This document shows positions 9,371-19,532 of a stretch of DNA of 64,000 nt, piece after piece (the stretch's first letter is position 1; each line of letters starts with the position of its first letter). A program made the position numbers and the translations under genes. Source of the stretch: Mesorhizobium sp. NBSH29. GTDB taxonomy: Bacteria > Pseudomonadota > Alphaproteobacteria > Rhizobiales > Rhizobiaceae. The stretch lies in the NCBI RefSeq assembly GCF_015500055.1, contig NZ_CP045492.1:2924501-2988500 (forward strand). The letters are read 5' to 3'. The notes beneath the pieces were generated by a model. It searched no databases. It was not told where the DNA came from and was given only the letters and a program-made list of their open reading frames with translations.

Positions 9371-10546
9371 TTACTCGACGATTGCCGCGACGATGCCGGC
9401 GCCGACGGTGCGGCCGCCTTCGCGGATAGCGAAGCGCAGGCGCTCTTCCATCGCGATCGGCACGATCAGTTCCACGTCAACCGTGATGTTGTCGCCCGGC
9501 ATCACCATTTCGGTGCCTTCGGGAAGCGACACAATACCGGTCACGTCCGTCGTGCGGAAATAGAACTGCGGACGGTAGTTGGTGAAGAACGGCGTGTGAC
9601 GGCCACCTTCGTCCTTGGTCAGAATGTAGGCTTCTGCCTTGAACTTCTTGTGCGGCTTCACCGAACCTGGCTTGGCCAGAACCTGACCACGCTCAACGCC
9701 TTCACGGTCAACACCGCGGATCAGCGCGCCGATGTTGTCGCCAGCCTGGCCCTGATCGAGCAGCTTGCGGAACATTTCAACGCCGGTCACCGTCGTCTTC
9801 GAGGTGTCCTTGATGCCGATGATCTCGACTTCTTCGCCAACCTTGACGATGCCACGCTCGACGCGACCGGTCACAACCGTGCCACGGCCCGAGATCGAGA
9901 ATACGTCTTCGATCGGCAGCAGGAATGGCAGATTGATCGGACGCTCTGGCGTCGGGATGTAGGCATCAACAGCCGCCATCAGTTCGCGGATCGCGTCTTC
10001 GCCGATCTTCTTGTCGCCGTCCTGAAGGGCAGCAACCGCCGAACCCTTGATCATCGGAATGTCGTCGCCCGGATATTCGTACTTCGAAAGAAGTTCGCGC
10101 ACTTCCAGCTCAACCAGTTCCAGAAGCTCGGCGTCGTCGACCAGGTCGACCTTGTTCAGGAACACCACGAGTGCAGGAACACCAACCTGACGGGCCAGAA
10201 GAATGTGCTCGCGGGTCTGGGGCATCGGGCCGTCAGCGGCCGAAACAACCAAAATCGCGCCATCCATCTGGGCAGCACCGGTGATCATGTTCTTCACATA
10301 GTCAGCGTGGCCTGGGCAATCGACGTGTGCATAGTGGCGCGCAGGCGTCTCATACTCGACGTGAGCCGTCGAAATCGTGATGCCGCGAGCCTTTTCTTCA
10401 GGCGCTGCGTCGATCTGGTCATAAGCCTTGTACTCACCAAAATACTTGGTGATCGCAGCCGTCAGCGACGTCTTGCCATGGTCAACGTGACCAATCGTGC
10501 CGATGTTCACATGAGGCTTATTACGCTCGAATTTACCTTTTGCCAT
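9371..10546 (-). CDS. tuf: Elongation factor Tu
   Basis: A 391-residue EF-Tu that delivers aminoacyl-tRNA to the ribosome. The GTPase domain shows the P-loop GHVDHGKT (19-26), RGITIS switch (54-59), DCPGH (76-80) and NKVD (131-134). Domains 2 and 3 are complete, ending with a typical [14 protein letters not shown]. The length is slightly below the enteric 394, as is usual in alphaproteobacteria, which often carry a second tuf copy elsewhere. It lies 66 bases after fusA. Confidence 0.99.
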   Translation of the reverse strand: MAKGKFERNKPHVNIGTIGHVDHGKTSLTAAITKYFGEYKAYDQIDAAPEEKARGITISTAHVEYETPARHYAHVDCPGHADYVKNMITGAAQMDGAILVVSAADGPMPQTREHILLARQVGVPALVVFLNKVDLVDDAELLELVELEVRELLSKYEYPGDDIPMIKGSAVAALQDGDKKIGEDAIRELMAAVDAYIPTPERPINLPFLLPIEDVFSISGRGTVVTGRVERGIVKVGEEVEIIGIKDTSKTTVTGVEMFRKLLDQGQAGDNIGALIRGVDREGVERGQVLAKPGSVKPHKKFKAEAYILTKDEGGRHTPFFTNYRPQFYFRTTDVTGIVSLPEGTEMVMPGDNITVDVELIVPIAMEERLRFAIREGGRTVGAGIVAAIVE

Positions 10547-10612
10547 GTGAGGCCTCCATTCTTGCTGCCCAAACGGGCGTTAAACTTGAGTGCGGACTGA
10601 GAAAGGGCCCGA

Positions 10613-12703
10613 CTACGCGTATTTCTTCTGAACTTCCTGCGCGACAACCGTCGGCACTGGCTCGTAGTGATCAAACTGCATCGTGTACTGGGCGCGGCCC
10701 TGTGACATCGAGCGCAAATTGTCGACATATTTAAACATGTTGGCGAGTGGCACCATGGCGTTCACCACCACAGCCACGCCACGGGTCTCCTGACCCTGAA
10801 TCTGACCACGACGTGAATTCAGATCGCCAATGACGTTGCCGACATAATCTTCCGGCGTCACAACTTCGACCTTCATGATCGGTTCGAGCAACTGAACACC
10901 AAGCTTGGTTGCCGATTCACGGAAGCAGGCACGACCTGCGATTTCGAACGCCAGAACCGACGAGTCGACATCATGGAAGGCACCGTCGATGAGCGTCGCC
11001 TTGACGCCGATCATCGGGAAGCCCGCGAACGGACCAGACGTCATGACGGAGTTAATGCCCTTTTCAACGCCTGGAATGTATTCCTTGGGAACTGCACCAC
11101 CCACGATCTTCGATTCAAACTGGAACTCGCTGCTCTCCGGGTTCGGCTCGAACATGATCTTGACGCGGGCAAACTGGCCTGTACCACCGGTCTGCTTCTT
11201 GTGAGTGTAATCCGCTTCGTAGGCACGCGTGATCGTCTCACGATAGGCAACCTGCGGCGCGCCGATATTAGCCTCAACCTTGAACTCACGGCGCATGCGG
11301 TCGACCAGAATGTCGAGATGTAATTCGCCCATGCCGGCAATGATGGTCTGGCCGGATTCTTCATCGGTCTTGACGCGGAACGAAGGATCTTCAGCAGCAA
11401 GACGATGCAGCGCAAGGCCCATCTTTTCCTGGTCGCCTTTGGTTTTTGGCTCGATCGCGATCTGAATGACCGGCTCAGGGAATTCCATGCGCTCAAGAAT
11501 AACCGGATGCGCCGCATCACACAGCGTGTCGCCGGTTGTGGTGTCTTTTAGGCCAGCCAGTGCAACGATGTCGCCAGCAAAAGCCTCTTCAATGTCTTCA
11601 CGCGAGTTGGAGTGCATCTGCAACATGCGGCCGATGCGCTCTTTCTTGCCCTTGACGGTGTTTTCGAGAGAAATGCCCTTGGTCAGCTTGCCCGAATAGA
11701 TGCGGGCGAAGGTGAGCGAGCCAACGAAAGGATCGTTCATGATCTTGAACGCCAGCATCGAAAGCGGCTCGCTGTCGTCAGCATGACGCTCGATCTCTGC
11801 TTCCGTCTTCGCGTCCACACCCTTGATGGCGGGAACGTCGAGCGGCGAAGGCAGGTATTCGACAACTGCGTCGAGAAGCGGCTGTACACCCTTGTTCTTG
11901 AAGGCAGAACCGCAGAACATCGGGAAAAATTTCACCGCGATGGTACCCTTACGGATCAGCGCGCGGATCTCGTCATTCGAAGGCATCTTGCCTTCAAGGT
12001 AGTTCTCGAGAGCCGTCTCGTCCATTTCGACGGCAGCTTCAATCATCTTCTCGCGGAATTCGACGGCACGCTCTTGCAGGTCCGCAGGAATTTCAACCAC
12101 ATCCCACGCCGCACCGAGCGACTCGTCGCGCCATACAAGCGCGTTCATCTCAACCAGGTCGACAACACCCTTGAACTCGGTCTCGGCGCCAATTGGCAGC
12201 TGCATAACAACAGCCTGCGCACCGAGGCGCGAACCGATCATTTCAACCGAGCGGTAAAAATCCGCGCCGATCTTGTCCATCTTGTTGCAGAAAATCATCC
12301 GCGGCACGTTGTACTTGTCAGCCTGGCGCCAGACAGTCTCGGTCTGCGGCTCAACGCCGGCATTGGCATCGAGAAGTGCGATAGCACCATCAAGCACGCG
12401 CAGCGAACGCTCTACTTCGATGGTGAAGTCAACGTGACCGGGCGTATCGATAATATTGAAGCGGCGCATCTGACCGTCACGACCCTTCCAGTAGGTCGTT
12501 GTGGCGGCAGACGTGATGGTGATGCCACGTTCCTGCTCCTGCTCCATCCAGTCCATGGTGGCAGCGCCGTCGTGAACTTCGCCAATCTTGTGCGACTTGC
12601 CCGTGTAATACAGGACGCGCTCAGTCGTCGTCGTCTTGCCGGCGTCGATATGCGCCATGATGCCGAAGTTACGGTAGTCTTCGATTTTATATTCGCGGGC
12701 CAT
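10613..12703 (-). CDS. fusA: Elongation factor G
   Basis: A 696-residue translocation GTPase with P-loop AHIDAGKT (17-24), RGITI (60-64), DTPGH (86-90) and NKMD (140-143), followed by complete domains II-V. EF-G drives tRNA-mRNA translocation and, with RRF, ribosome recycling. It is in the canonical rpsL-rpsG-fusA-tuf order, 27 bases after rpsG. No duplication or truncation is apparent. Confidence 0.99.
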   Translation of the reverse strand: MAREYKIEDYRNFGIMAHIDAGKTTTTERVLYYTGKSHKIGEVHDGAATMDWMEQEQERGITITSAATTTYWKGRDGQMRRFNIIDTPGHVDFTIEVERSLRVLDGAIALLDANAGVEPQTETVWRQADKYNVPRMIFCNKMDKIGADFYRSVEMIGSRLGAQAVVMQLPIGAETEFKGVVDLVEMNALVWRDESLGAAWDVVEIPADLQERAVEFREKMIEAAVEMDETALENYLEGKMPSNDEIRALIRKGTIAVKFFPMFCGSAFKNKGVQPLLDAVVEYLPSPLDVPAIKGVDAKTEAEIERHADDSEPLSMLAFKIMNDPFVGSLTFARIYSGKLTKGISLENTVKGKKERIGRMLQMHSNSREDIEEAFAGDIVALAGLKDTTTGDTLCDAAHPVILERMEFPEPVIQIAIEPKTKGDQEKMGLALHRLAAEDPSFRVKTDEESGQTIIAGMGELHLDILVDRMRREFKVEANIGAPQVAYRETITRAYEADYTHKKQTGGTGQFARVKIMFEPNPESSEFQFESKIVGGAVPKEYIPGVEKGINSVMTSGPFAGFPMIGVKATLIDGAFHDVDSSVLAFEIAGRACFRESATKLGVQLLEPIMKVEVVTPEDYVGNVIGDLNSRRGQIQGQETRGVAVVVNAMVPLANMFKYVDNLRSMSQGRAQYTMQFDHYEPVPTVVAQEVQKKYA

Positions 12704-12730
12704 GATGGTCTCTCTGTCTCGCTCTCGGCG

Positions 12731-13201
12731 CTACCAGCGGTAGTGCGCGAATGCGCGGTTGGCTTCCGCCATCTTGTGGGTGTCTTCGCGCTTCTTCACG
12801 GCCGTGCCACGGTTGTTTGCAGCATCCATCAACTCGCCTGACAAACGTTCGACCATCGTCGTCTCGTTGCGGTTGCGTGCAGCAGTGATCAGCCAACGGA
12901 TCGCTAGAGCCTGACGGCGCTCGGGACGCACATCAACAGGCACCTGATACGTAGCACCACCAACGCGGCGTGAACGCACTTCCACATGCGGCGCAACATT
13001 TTCAAGCGCCTGATGGAAAATCGTTACCGGCTCTTGCTTCGTCTTGGTCTGCACCTGGTCAAGTGCGCCATAGACGATCGTTTCAGCGATCGACTTCTTA
13101 CCGTCATACATGACGGCGTTCATGAATTTGGTGACAATCAGGTCGCCGAACTTTGGGTCCGGGTTGATCTCACGCTTCTCTGCACTATGACGTCGCGACA
13201 T
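12731..13201 (-). CDS. rpsG: 30S ribosomal protein S7
   Basis: A 156-residue S7 ([40 protein letters not shown]). It nucleates the 30S head and lines the E-site exit. Its length is typical. It follows rpsL after 62 bases and precedes fusA; in enteric bacteria S7 represses translation of the str operon. Confidence 0.97.
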   Translation of the reverse strand: MSRRHSAEKREINPDPKFGDLIVTKFMNAVMYDGKKSIAETIVYGALDQVQTKTKQEPVTIFHQALENVAPHVEVRSRRVGGATYQVPVDVRPERRQALAIRWLITAARNRNETTMVERLSGELMDAANNRGTAVKKREDTHKMAEANRAFAHYRW

Positions 13202-13263
13202 TGTTCTCGTCTCTCACTATCGACGGCCCTGATACCCTTGAGTATCTAAGCCGGGAAAAACCC

Positions 13264-13635
13264 TTACTTCGGACGCTTGGCGCCGTATTTCGAACGGCGC
13301 TGCTTGCGGTTCTTCACACCCTGCGTGTCGAGCACGCCGCGGATGATGTGGTAACGCACGCCCGGTAGATCCTTCACACGGCCGCCGCGGATCATCACCA
13401 CGGAGTGCTCCTGAAGGTTATGACCCTCGCCCGGAATGTATCCGATCACTTCAAAACCGTTGGTCAGACGAATCTTCGCCACTTTACGCAGCGCCGAGTT
13501 CGGCTTCTTCGGTGTCGTCGTATAAACGCGCGTGCAAACGCCCCGCTTCTGCGGGTTCTGCTGCATTGCCGGGACCTTGTTGCGCTTCACCGGCGCAGTG
13601 CGCGGCTTGCGGATCAGCTGGTTGACGGTAGGCAT
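13264..13635 (-). CDS. rpsL: 30S ribosomal protein S12, streptomycin-sensitive residues
   Basis: A 123-residue S12 starting [20 protein letters not shown] at 13635; an in-frame upstream extension is not supported. The decoding-centre loops carry lysine at positions 43 (TPKKPNS) and 88 (GGRVKDLPG), the wild-type state associated with streptomycin sensitivity. It is the first gene of the ribosomal superoperon here. rpoC, normally just upstream in related genomes, is not present. Confidence 0.98.
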   Translation of the reverse strand: MPTVNQLIRKPRTAPVKRNKVPAMQQNPQKRGVCTRVYTTTPKKPNSALRKVAKIRLTNGFEVIGYIPGEGHNLQEHSVVMIRGGRVKDLPGVRYHIIRGVLDTQGVKNRKQRRSKYGAKRPK

Positions 13636-14088
13636 TAAACCCTCTTGTCTCTCAAAATTCCGTGTCTCAAGCCCATTGCTGAGCCGCTTCAAGCGTTGTT
13701 TCCATACGCAAATTCGGGCCACAAACCGCGAAACGCGGTCCTGCCCGAACAAAAAGCAGAGGAAGCGGAAACCGCTTCATGCACGCCGGAAATGTCTTAT
13801 CGCTCGTAAAAAGAACCCTGTTTGAGGCAAACTCCCGGCCGAGACGGCTGGGAAAAGAAAACCTCACATCTGTTCAGACTGGCCGGCTTCTACCGCCAAC
13901 ACCCCCAACCGTCAAGCCCGCAGCATCAATTATCTCAACGTAAACACCGCGCGGGACGCAACTCTGCTATGCACCTTGCGTCAGCCAGAGGAACGGACCC
14001 GCAAAGGACCGCTTCTGGTGCGATTAGCCCTGTCGGCTCCGCATGGATCGTGGCAAAAAGCACCCCAAAACTCTCGGAAAGGAATCAT
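13636..14088 (-). promoter_or_regulatory. 453-base upstream region of rpsL with two small stem-loops
   Basis: No convincing gene lies here. On the minus strand, the rpsL leader contains two short perfect stem-loops with three-base loops: positions 13762-13778 (GAAGCGG/CCGCTTC arms) and 13725-13739 (ACCGCG/CGCGGT arms). A run of five T follows the first by about seven bases on the coding strand, giving an attenuator-like appearance. The promoter for the ribosomal operon must lie in or upstream of this stretch, but no clear -35/-10 pair was recognised. Confidence 0.45.
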
Positions 14089-14370
14089 ATGAACGACAAC
14101 GACGAACGCGCTGTAACCATTATTGTCGGCCGCGCCTGGGAGAAAAAAGGCGGTGAATCAATCGGCGTGCACGTCATGCTGATCGCCCCCGATGACGATT
14201 CGGCCGTGCGCATGGCACTCGAATCGCTGGCCGCCGAAGGTTATGTTGAGGCCGAGCTCGATCAGATCGGGGACATGGAAGGCGCACCCGACGAAGAGCC
14301 GCATGTGTCAGCCTATCAGGGTGCCCTCGAAGGCGAAGTGGCAATCGTCACTTTCGACGAACCGATCTGA
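14089..14370 (+). CDS. Small acidic conserved-type hypothetical protein
   Basis: A 93-residue soluble protein of unknown function (MNDNDERAVTIIVGRAWEKK; ending VAIVTFDEPI). It is strongly acidic in the C-terminal half, with no signal peptide or membrane segment. The ATG at 14089 is preceded by GGAAAGGA about 5-8 bases upstream; a longer in-frame extension reaching back to 13822 lacks support. The alternating pattern suggests a small alpha/beta fold. It stands between the divergent rpsL and the convergent prfB, so it is probably transcribed alone. Confidence 0.75.
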   Translation: MNDNDERAVTIIVGRAWEKKGGESIGVHVMLIAPDDDSAVRMALESLAAEGYVEAELDQIGDMEGAPDEEPHVSAYQGALEGEVAIVTFDEPI

Positions 14371-14388
14371 GGTAGATCGGTTAACCGG

Positions 14389-15520
14389 TCAGTCGATATC
14401 CTCAACGGCCTGCCCTGCCCCACCGTCGATTCGCTGCGACAGCGCTGCTTCCATGAACTCGTCGAGTTCACCGTCCAGCACATCTTGAGGTGCGGTGCTT
14501 TCCACGCCAGTGCGCAGATCTTTCACCAACTGGTATGGCTGCAGTACGTAGGAGCGGATCTGGTGGCCCCAGCCGATATCGCTCTTGGAGGCTTCCGTGG
14601 CACTCGCGGCCGCTTCCCGCTTCTTCAGCTCTTCCTCATAGAGGCGCGAGCGCAGCATTTCCCACGCCTTGGCCTTGTTCTTGTGCTGCGAGCGCTCGGC
14701 CTGACAGGCGACTGCTATGCCGGTCGCCAGGTGGGTGATGCGCACGGCGGAATCGGTCGTGTTGACGTGCTGCCCACCGGAGCCTGATGACCGGTAGGTA
14801 TCTATACGCACATCGGATTCCGACACGTCGATCTCGATAGAGTCATCAATGACTGGATAGACCCAGATCGAGGCGAACGATGTGTGTCGGCGCGCATTGC
14901 TGTCATACGGTGAGATACGCACCAGCCGGTGCACACCCGATTCTGTCTTCATCCAGCCATAGGCGTTATGGCCCTTGATCAGCAACGTCGCGGATTTTAT
15001 GCCGGCTTCTTCGCCGTCATGAATTTCCAGAACCTCCACCTTGAAGCGCCGGCGTTCTGCCCAGCGCGTATACATACGCAACAACATGTTGGCCCAGTCC
15101 TGGCTCTCGGTGCCACCGGCGCCGGCGTGGACTTCCAGGTAGGTGTCGTTGCTGTCGGCTTCGCCGGAGAGCAGAGTTTCGATCTGCCGCGCCTTGACCT
15201 CACCGGCCATCGAGCGGATCGCGGCTTCGGCTTCGGCGACCACAGACTTGTCGCCTTCTTCCTCGCCGAGCTCAATCAGCCCGATATTGTCCTCAAGAGC
15301 CTGACCTAGCCCGCTGACAGACTTGATCCCGTCTTCCAGTCCCTGCCGCTCACGCATCAGCTTCTGGGCTTCGATCGGATCATTCCAAAGCGCACCGTCT
15401 TCGGCGCGCATATTAAGGTAGTCCAGTCGCTTCAGCGCCTGATCCCAGTCAAAGATGCCTCCTCAGCAGGGTGATGCCCTGCTTGATTTCTTCGACCAAA
15501 TTTTCCGTCTCTGCACGCAT
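14389..15520 (-). CDS. prfB: Peptide chain release factor 2, expressed by programmed +1 frameshift
   Basis: RF2 releases peptides at UGA and UAA. Translation starts at ATG 15520 ([20 protein letters not shown]), reaches an in-frame TGA at codon 24, and continues in the +1 frame ([13 protein letters not shown], then the main ORF from 15411). The product has 376 residues, the normal length. The recognition loop reads SPY (about 203-205), the alphaproteobacterial variant of SPF, and the catalytic GGQ is at about 248-250. It lies downstream of mrcA on the same strand. Confidence 0.96.
15448..15463 (-). promoter_or_regulatory. prfB recoding site (internal Shine-Dalgarno plus CTT-TGA-C slippery stop)
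   Basis: On the minus strand the order is AGGAGG (15463-15458), CAT, then CTT TGA C (15454-15448). The three-base gap between the SD-like hexamer and the CTT codon is exactly the spacing known from the E. coli prfB frameshift. Low RF2 lets the ribosome slip +1 at CTT-T, giving autoregulation of RF2 level. Confidence 0.95.
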
Positions 15521-15647
15521 GGCAGTCTATTCTTCCTGAATGTGGAGAGATTGTTTCGTGTTCGGCGCGGAACATAGGGAGAGGGCCAACCGCTGTAAAG
15601 CACAACCATAGACCGCCACCGGCGGTCCACCGCCTTGTCAGCCGGTG

Positions 15648-18110
15648 CTAGTAAAGCCCGCCGCCGCCGGTTTCAATCGCCTTGTTCGCCTGCGGCGAAA
15701 TCGTGGCGCGCGAACCGCTTTGGCCAGACGACGCAACCTCGCCACCGCCGATCACCCAATAGCTGTCAGCCGGCCCGGTGCCGGGCTTGAATGCTTCCAT
15801 GATGACGTTGGCTTCGCCCTTCGCTGCCCGCATGCCCGTCTTGCGGTTGATTGCGATGATCTTCATGCCAGGTGGAACCTGGAAATCGACAATCGGCTCA
15901 TCCTTGAGCGCGTTGGCCATGAATTCTTTGAAGACCGGTGCAGCAAGGCCACCGCCCGTGGCCCCTTTGCCCAATGTCTGCGGCTGGTCATACCCCATAT
16001 ACAGGCCGACAACGAGATTGGGCGAATATCCCATGAACCAGGTGTCTTTCTCATCATTGGTGGTACCGGTCTTGCCGGCAATCGGGCGGCCCAGCTCGGA
16101 AACGGTGATTGCCGTCCCGCGCGTCACCACGCCCTCCATCATCGATGTAATCTGGTAGGCGGTCATCGGGTCGAGAACCTGCTCGGCATTGTCTACCAGT
16201 TCGGGCTCGTCCTGGTTGTTCCAGCTCTGCGCATTACAGCCGTTGCAGCTACGCTCGTCATGGCGGAACACCGTCTTACCATAGCGGTCCTGAATGCGAT
16301 CAATCAGCGACGGATGGATCTGCTTGCCGCCATTGGCCATCACTGAATAGGCCGACACCATGCGCATCACCGTCGTCTCGCCGGAACCAAGCGCCATCGC
16401 CAGCACCGGCAGCATCTTATCATAGACACCAAAGCGCTCGGCATATTCTGCGACAAGCTGCATACCCATGTCGTTGGCGAGCCGCACCGTCATCAGATTG
16501 CGCGAGCGCTCGATACCGGTTCTCAGCGTCGAGGGTCCGCCCGGCTTTCCATCATAGTTTTTAGGTTCCCAGACTTCGCCGCCCGCCTGCTTGATGCTGA
16601 TCGGCCCATCCATTACCACCGAGGCCGGCGTATAACCATTGTCGAGTGCTGCCGCATAGACGAACGGCTTAAATGCCGAACCCGGCTGGCGGTAGGCCTG
16701 CGTGGCACGGTTAAATTCCGACTGCGAGTACGAAAAGCCTCCCACCATTGCCAGAACACGACCTGTATGCGGGTCCATCGCCACCATACCACCGGCGACT
16801 TCCGGCGTCTGTCTCAAAGCAAAGGCATTGCCTTCTTTGTTCTCGACGAAAACAACGTCTCCTGGCTTGAGCACATCGGCAGGCGTCTTGGCCTTCACGC
16901 GCTGGCCATCGACCATGTGGCGCATCGCCCAGCTCATGTCCTCAAGGGAAACTACGCCCTCCTTACGCTCCGCGTTCAAAGCACCCGATTGTTCAAGATC
17001 AGGCTGCAATCCGACTGTCAGCCCCGACACCGAGCTGTCCAGCACCACCGCAAGCTTCCACTCTGGAACATCGTCAAGCCGCTTTACCTTGCCCAGCGCA
17101 ACGCCCCAGTCGCCACCTAGCTCGATGCTTTGAACCGGGCCACGATATCCGCGCAGCCTGTCAAACTTCAAAAGCCCGTTCTGCAAAGCCCTGCGTGCGT
17201 ATAGCTGCATTTCCGGGTCGAGCGTGGTGCGTACCGAAAGCCCGCCTTCATAGAGCGCATTCTCGCCATATCGCGCAATCAGCTCGCGCCGGACCTCCTC
17301 GGTGAAATACTCGCCGGCAAACAGATAGGTACCGCCGCGCCGAACCGAGACACCAAGATCTTCGGCCTTGGCCTTCTCACCTTCCTCACGGGAGGCATAC
17401 CCATTGTCGACCATCTGGTCGATCACCCAGTTGCGGCGCACGATTGCGCGGTCCGCATATCGAAACGGCTGGTAGTTTGAAGGGCCTTTCGGCAGGGCCG
17501 CCAGATAGGCAGCCTGCGAGAGGGATAGTTCATTGACCGACTTGTCGAAATAAGTAAGGGCCGCGCCCGCCACGCCATAAGCACCCAATCCGAAGAAAAT
17601 CTCATTCATATACAGCTCGAGGATCCGGTCCTTCGAATAGGCTTGCTCGATGCGGAACGCGAGGATCATCTCCCGAATCTTGCGGTCATAAGTCTGGCTC
17701 GCACTCAACAGAAAGTTCTTCGCAACCTGCTGCGTGATTGTCGACGCACCGACGGGACGCCTGCCCGAGCCAACGTTCTGAAGATTGGTGACCACTGCTC
17801 GAAACAGACCGGTGATGTCGACGCCGGGATGATTGTAAAAATTCTTGTCCTCAGCCGACAGGAAGGCAGCCTTGAGGCGATCCGGCACAGCCTGAATCGG
17901 CAGATAGAGGCGCCGCTCTCGCGCGTATTCGCCCATCAAAGCGCCATCCGAGGCGTGAATGCGTGTGGTTACCGGCGGCTCATATTTAGCCAGCACCTCA
18001 TAATCCGGCAAATCCTTGGTCAGGCTGGCGATGTAGATGGCCACGCCGCCGGCAGCAAGCAGTGCCAGCATCACTCCCACACCGAAAAAATAGCCGATTA
18101 TGCGTAACAT
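15648..18110 (-). CDS. mrcA: Penicillin-binding protein 1A (glycosyltransferase/transpeptidase)
   Basis: An 820-residue bifunctional class A PBP that polymerises and cross-links peptidoglycan in the periplasm. A membrane anchor spans about residues 4-28. The GT51 domain has catalytic SAEDKNFYNHPG (Glu87) and GASTITQQVAKN (121-132). The transpeptidase has SAFK (Ser478, Lys481), SRN (536-538) and KTG (680-682). An insert with CNGC (622-625) is notable for a periplasmic protein. It follows the amidase by 213 bases in the known rhizobial order amidase-mrcA-prfB. Confidence 0.96.
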   Translation of the reverse strand: MLRIIGYFFGVGVMLALLAAGGVAIYIASLTKDLPDYEVLAKYEPPVTTRIHASDGALMGEYARERRLYLPIQAVPDRLKAAFLSAEDKNFYNHPGVDITGLFRAVVTNLQNVGSGRRPVGASTITQQVAKNFLLSASQTYDRKIREMILAFRIEQAYSKDRILELYMNEIFFGLGAYGVAGAALTYFDKSVNELSLSQAAYLAALPKGPSNYQPFRYADRAIVRRNWVIDQMVDNGYASREEGEKAKAEDLGVSVRRGGTYLFAGEYFTEEVRRELIARYGENALYEGGLSVRTTLDPEMQLYARRALQNGLLKFDRLRGYRGPVQSIELGGDWGVALGKVKRLDDVPEWKLAVVLDSSVSGLTVGLQPDLEQSGALNAERKEGVVSLEDMSWAMRHMVDGQRVKAKTPADVLKPGDVVFVENKEGNAFALRQTPEVAGGMVAMDPHTGRVLAMVGGFSYSQSEFNRATQAYRQPGSAFKPFVYAAALDNGYTPASVVMDGPISIKQAGGEVWEPKNYDGKPGGPSTLRTGIERSRNLMTVRLANDMGMQLVAEYAERFGVYDKMLPVLAMALGSGETTVMRMVSAYSVMANGGKQIHPSLIDRIQDRYGKTVFRHDERSCNGCNAQSWNNQDEPELVDNAEQVLDPMTAYQITSMMEGVVTRGTAITVSELGRPIAGKTGTTNDEKDTWFMGYSPNLVVGLYMGYDQPQTLGKGATGGGLAAPVFKEFMANALKDEPIVDFQVPPGMKIIAINRKTGMRAAKGEANVIMEAFKPGTGPADSYWVIGGGEVASSGQSGSRATISPQANKAIETGGGGLY

Positions 18111-18323
18111 GCCCGCTCCATTACAGAAATCGAGAGTTTGGTCGCCGAGAAGGCGATGGCTGCAAGCAGCAGCGCGAACATTCCCGATCTGTCGTTACCA
18201 ACTCTTGTCGCCCCGTTGTGGGCAAAATGCGGCAACAATAATAAGCTCTTCTGATTCCAAGCCATTAAATCACGAACTGCGGCCCGCAAGCAACGGTTTG
18301 TGCATCCTATGGTTGTCATCGAG

Positions 18324-19532
18324 TTAGCCTCCAACTCTGGCTTTTTGTGACGCAAAATCTGCCACGGCGGCCGCAATGCGCTCTGCCGCTTTGCCGCGCC
18401 AGTCCGGGTCACGCAACTGCGCCTCATCTTTCTCGTTCGATAAATAACCAAGTTCGACCAGAACCGATGGAACATCCGGCGCCTTGAGAACACGAAACCC
18501 CGCCTCCCGGTGGGGGTTATTGATAAGCTCCACAGATGTCGAGAGTTGACCGATCAGCGAGCGGGCAAATTGAATTGAAAAGCTGTGCGTTTCACGCCGG
18601 ATGAGATCGACCAGAATATCCGAGACCTCATGGTTATCTTCCTCAATCTCGATGCCGGCAAGCTGGTCCGAGAGATTTTCACGCACCGCCAGCGCGGCAG
18701 CTTCAGCGTCCGAGGCCCTGTCTGATACCGTATAGACAGTCGCCCCGCGAATGCCCTTGAGTCTAATTGTGTCGGCATGGATCGAGATCAACAAATCCGC
18801 TTCATGCTGACGCGCAATGCGAACGCGTTCATCAAGCCGCAGGAATGCATCGTTGTCGCGCGTAAGGAACACTCGGAAAGGCCCGGCCTTTTCGAGGCTT
18901 TCTTTCAGCTCCCGCGCAAAGGCAAGTGTGATTTCCTTCTCAACCGCGCCGTTAATGCCCTCTGCCCCACCATCAATGCCGCCGTGGCCTGGGTCAAGCA
19001 CGACGGTGAACGGCCGCTTTACCAAATCAAACGTCTGACCAACCCGGTCCGTCTTGCGCGTCGATACAGTAGAACCTGTCGTCTGCGCTTGATCGGCCAG
19101 TGCCTGTTCAAATTCGCGATCCGAAGAGGCTGTAATATCCGCGATCAGCCTAAAACCCTTCGCATCTTCGTTGGCGATGACATCAATACGTTCGACCGAG
19201 AATGGTCCTTTTGCCGTTAGAATGAGCCTGGAACGCCCATTTCCGACCCCACCGAATCGGACGCTCGAAATCAGACCCCTACCCTTCAGATCGCGACCAT
19301 CGGAACGCAAGTCCGTTTCCGGCAGGTCGATCACCAGCCGATTCGGCCCGCGCAGCAAAAACCAGCGCATTTCGGGCTCGCGGTCGAATTGGACAACGAC
19401 ACGCATGCGGGTCGCATCCCCGGCCATTTTGTATTCGGAGGCAGCGAGCGTAGAAGCATTGGCAGGAGCTATCAAAGCCAGCAGACAAGCGAGCATAAGA
19501 AGGACAAAGCCAAACCGGCCTGAACCCTGCAT
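18324..19532 (-). CDS. amiC: Periplasmic N-acetylmuramoyl-L-alanine amidase (AmiC type)
   Basis: A 402-residue zinc amidase that splits septal peptidoglycan. The ATG at 19532 has AAGGG seven bases upstream and opens a signal peptide (to about residue 26); a TTG at 19550 is less likely. An AMIN targeting domain (about 30-135) is followed by Amidase_3 with zinc ligands His183 (DPGHGGIDGG), Glu198 and His252 (LISIHAD), and the catalytic Glu in VLVELGYLSN near the C-terminus. It is divergent from rne and co-directional with mrcA. Confidence 0.94.
   Translation of the reverse strand: MQGSGRFGFVLLMLACLLALIAPANASTLAASEYKMAGDATRMRVVVQFDREPEMRWFLLRGPNRLVIDLPETDLRSDGRDLKGRGLISSVRFGGVGNGRSRLILTAKGPFSVERIDVIANEDAKGFRLIADITASSDREFEQALADQAQTTGSTVSTRKTDRVGQTFDLVKRPFTVVLDPGHGGIDGGAEGINGAVEKEITLAFARELKESLEKAGPFRVFLTRDNDAFLRLDERVRIARQHEADLLISIHADTIRLKGIRGATVYTVSDRASDAEAAALAVRENLSDQLAGIEIEEDNHEVSDILVDLIRRETHSFSIQFARSLIGQLSTSVELINNPHREAGFRVLKAPDVPSVLVELGYLSNEKDEAQLRDPDWRGKAAERIAAAVADFASQKARVGG

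Noticed and set aside
9203-10600. Long plus-strand reading frame opposite tuf
   Set aside because: Antisense shadow of tuf; the sequence is rich in His and Arg and resembles no protein family.
11612-12841. Long plus-strand reading frame opposite fusA
   Set aside because: Antisense shadow of fusA with no initiation signal or recognisable domain.
14389-15411. prfB as a truncated or frameshifted pseudogene
   Set aside because: The interrupted frame matches the known programmed +1 recoding site exactly and gives the normal 376-residue product.
15611-15627. GACCGCC-ACC-GGCGGTC hairpin after mrcA as a terminator
   Set aside because: The stem is real but short and has no T-run on the minus strand, so it was not listed as a terminator.
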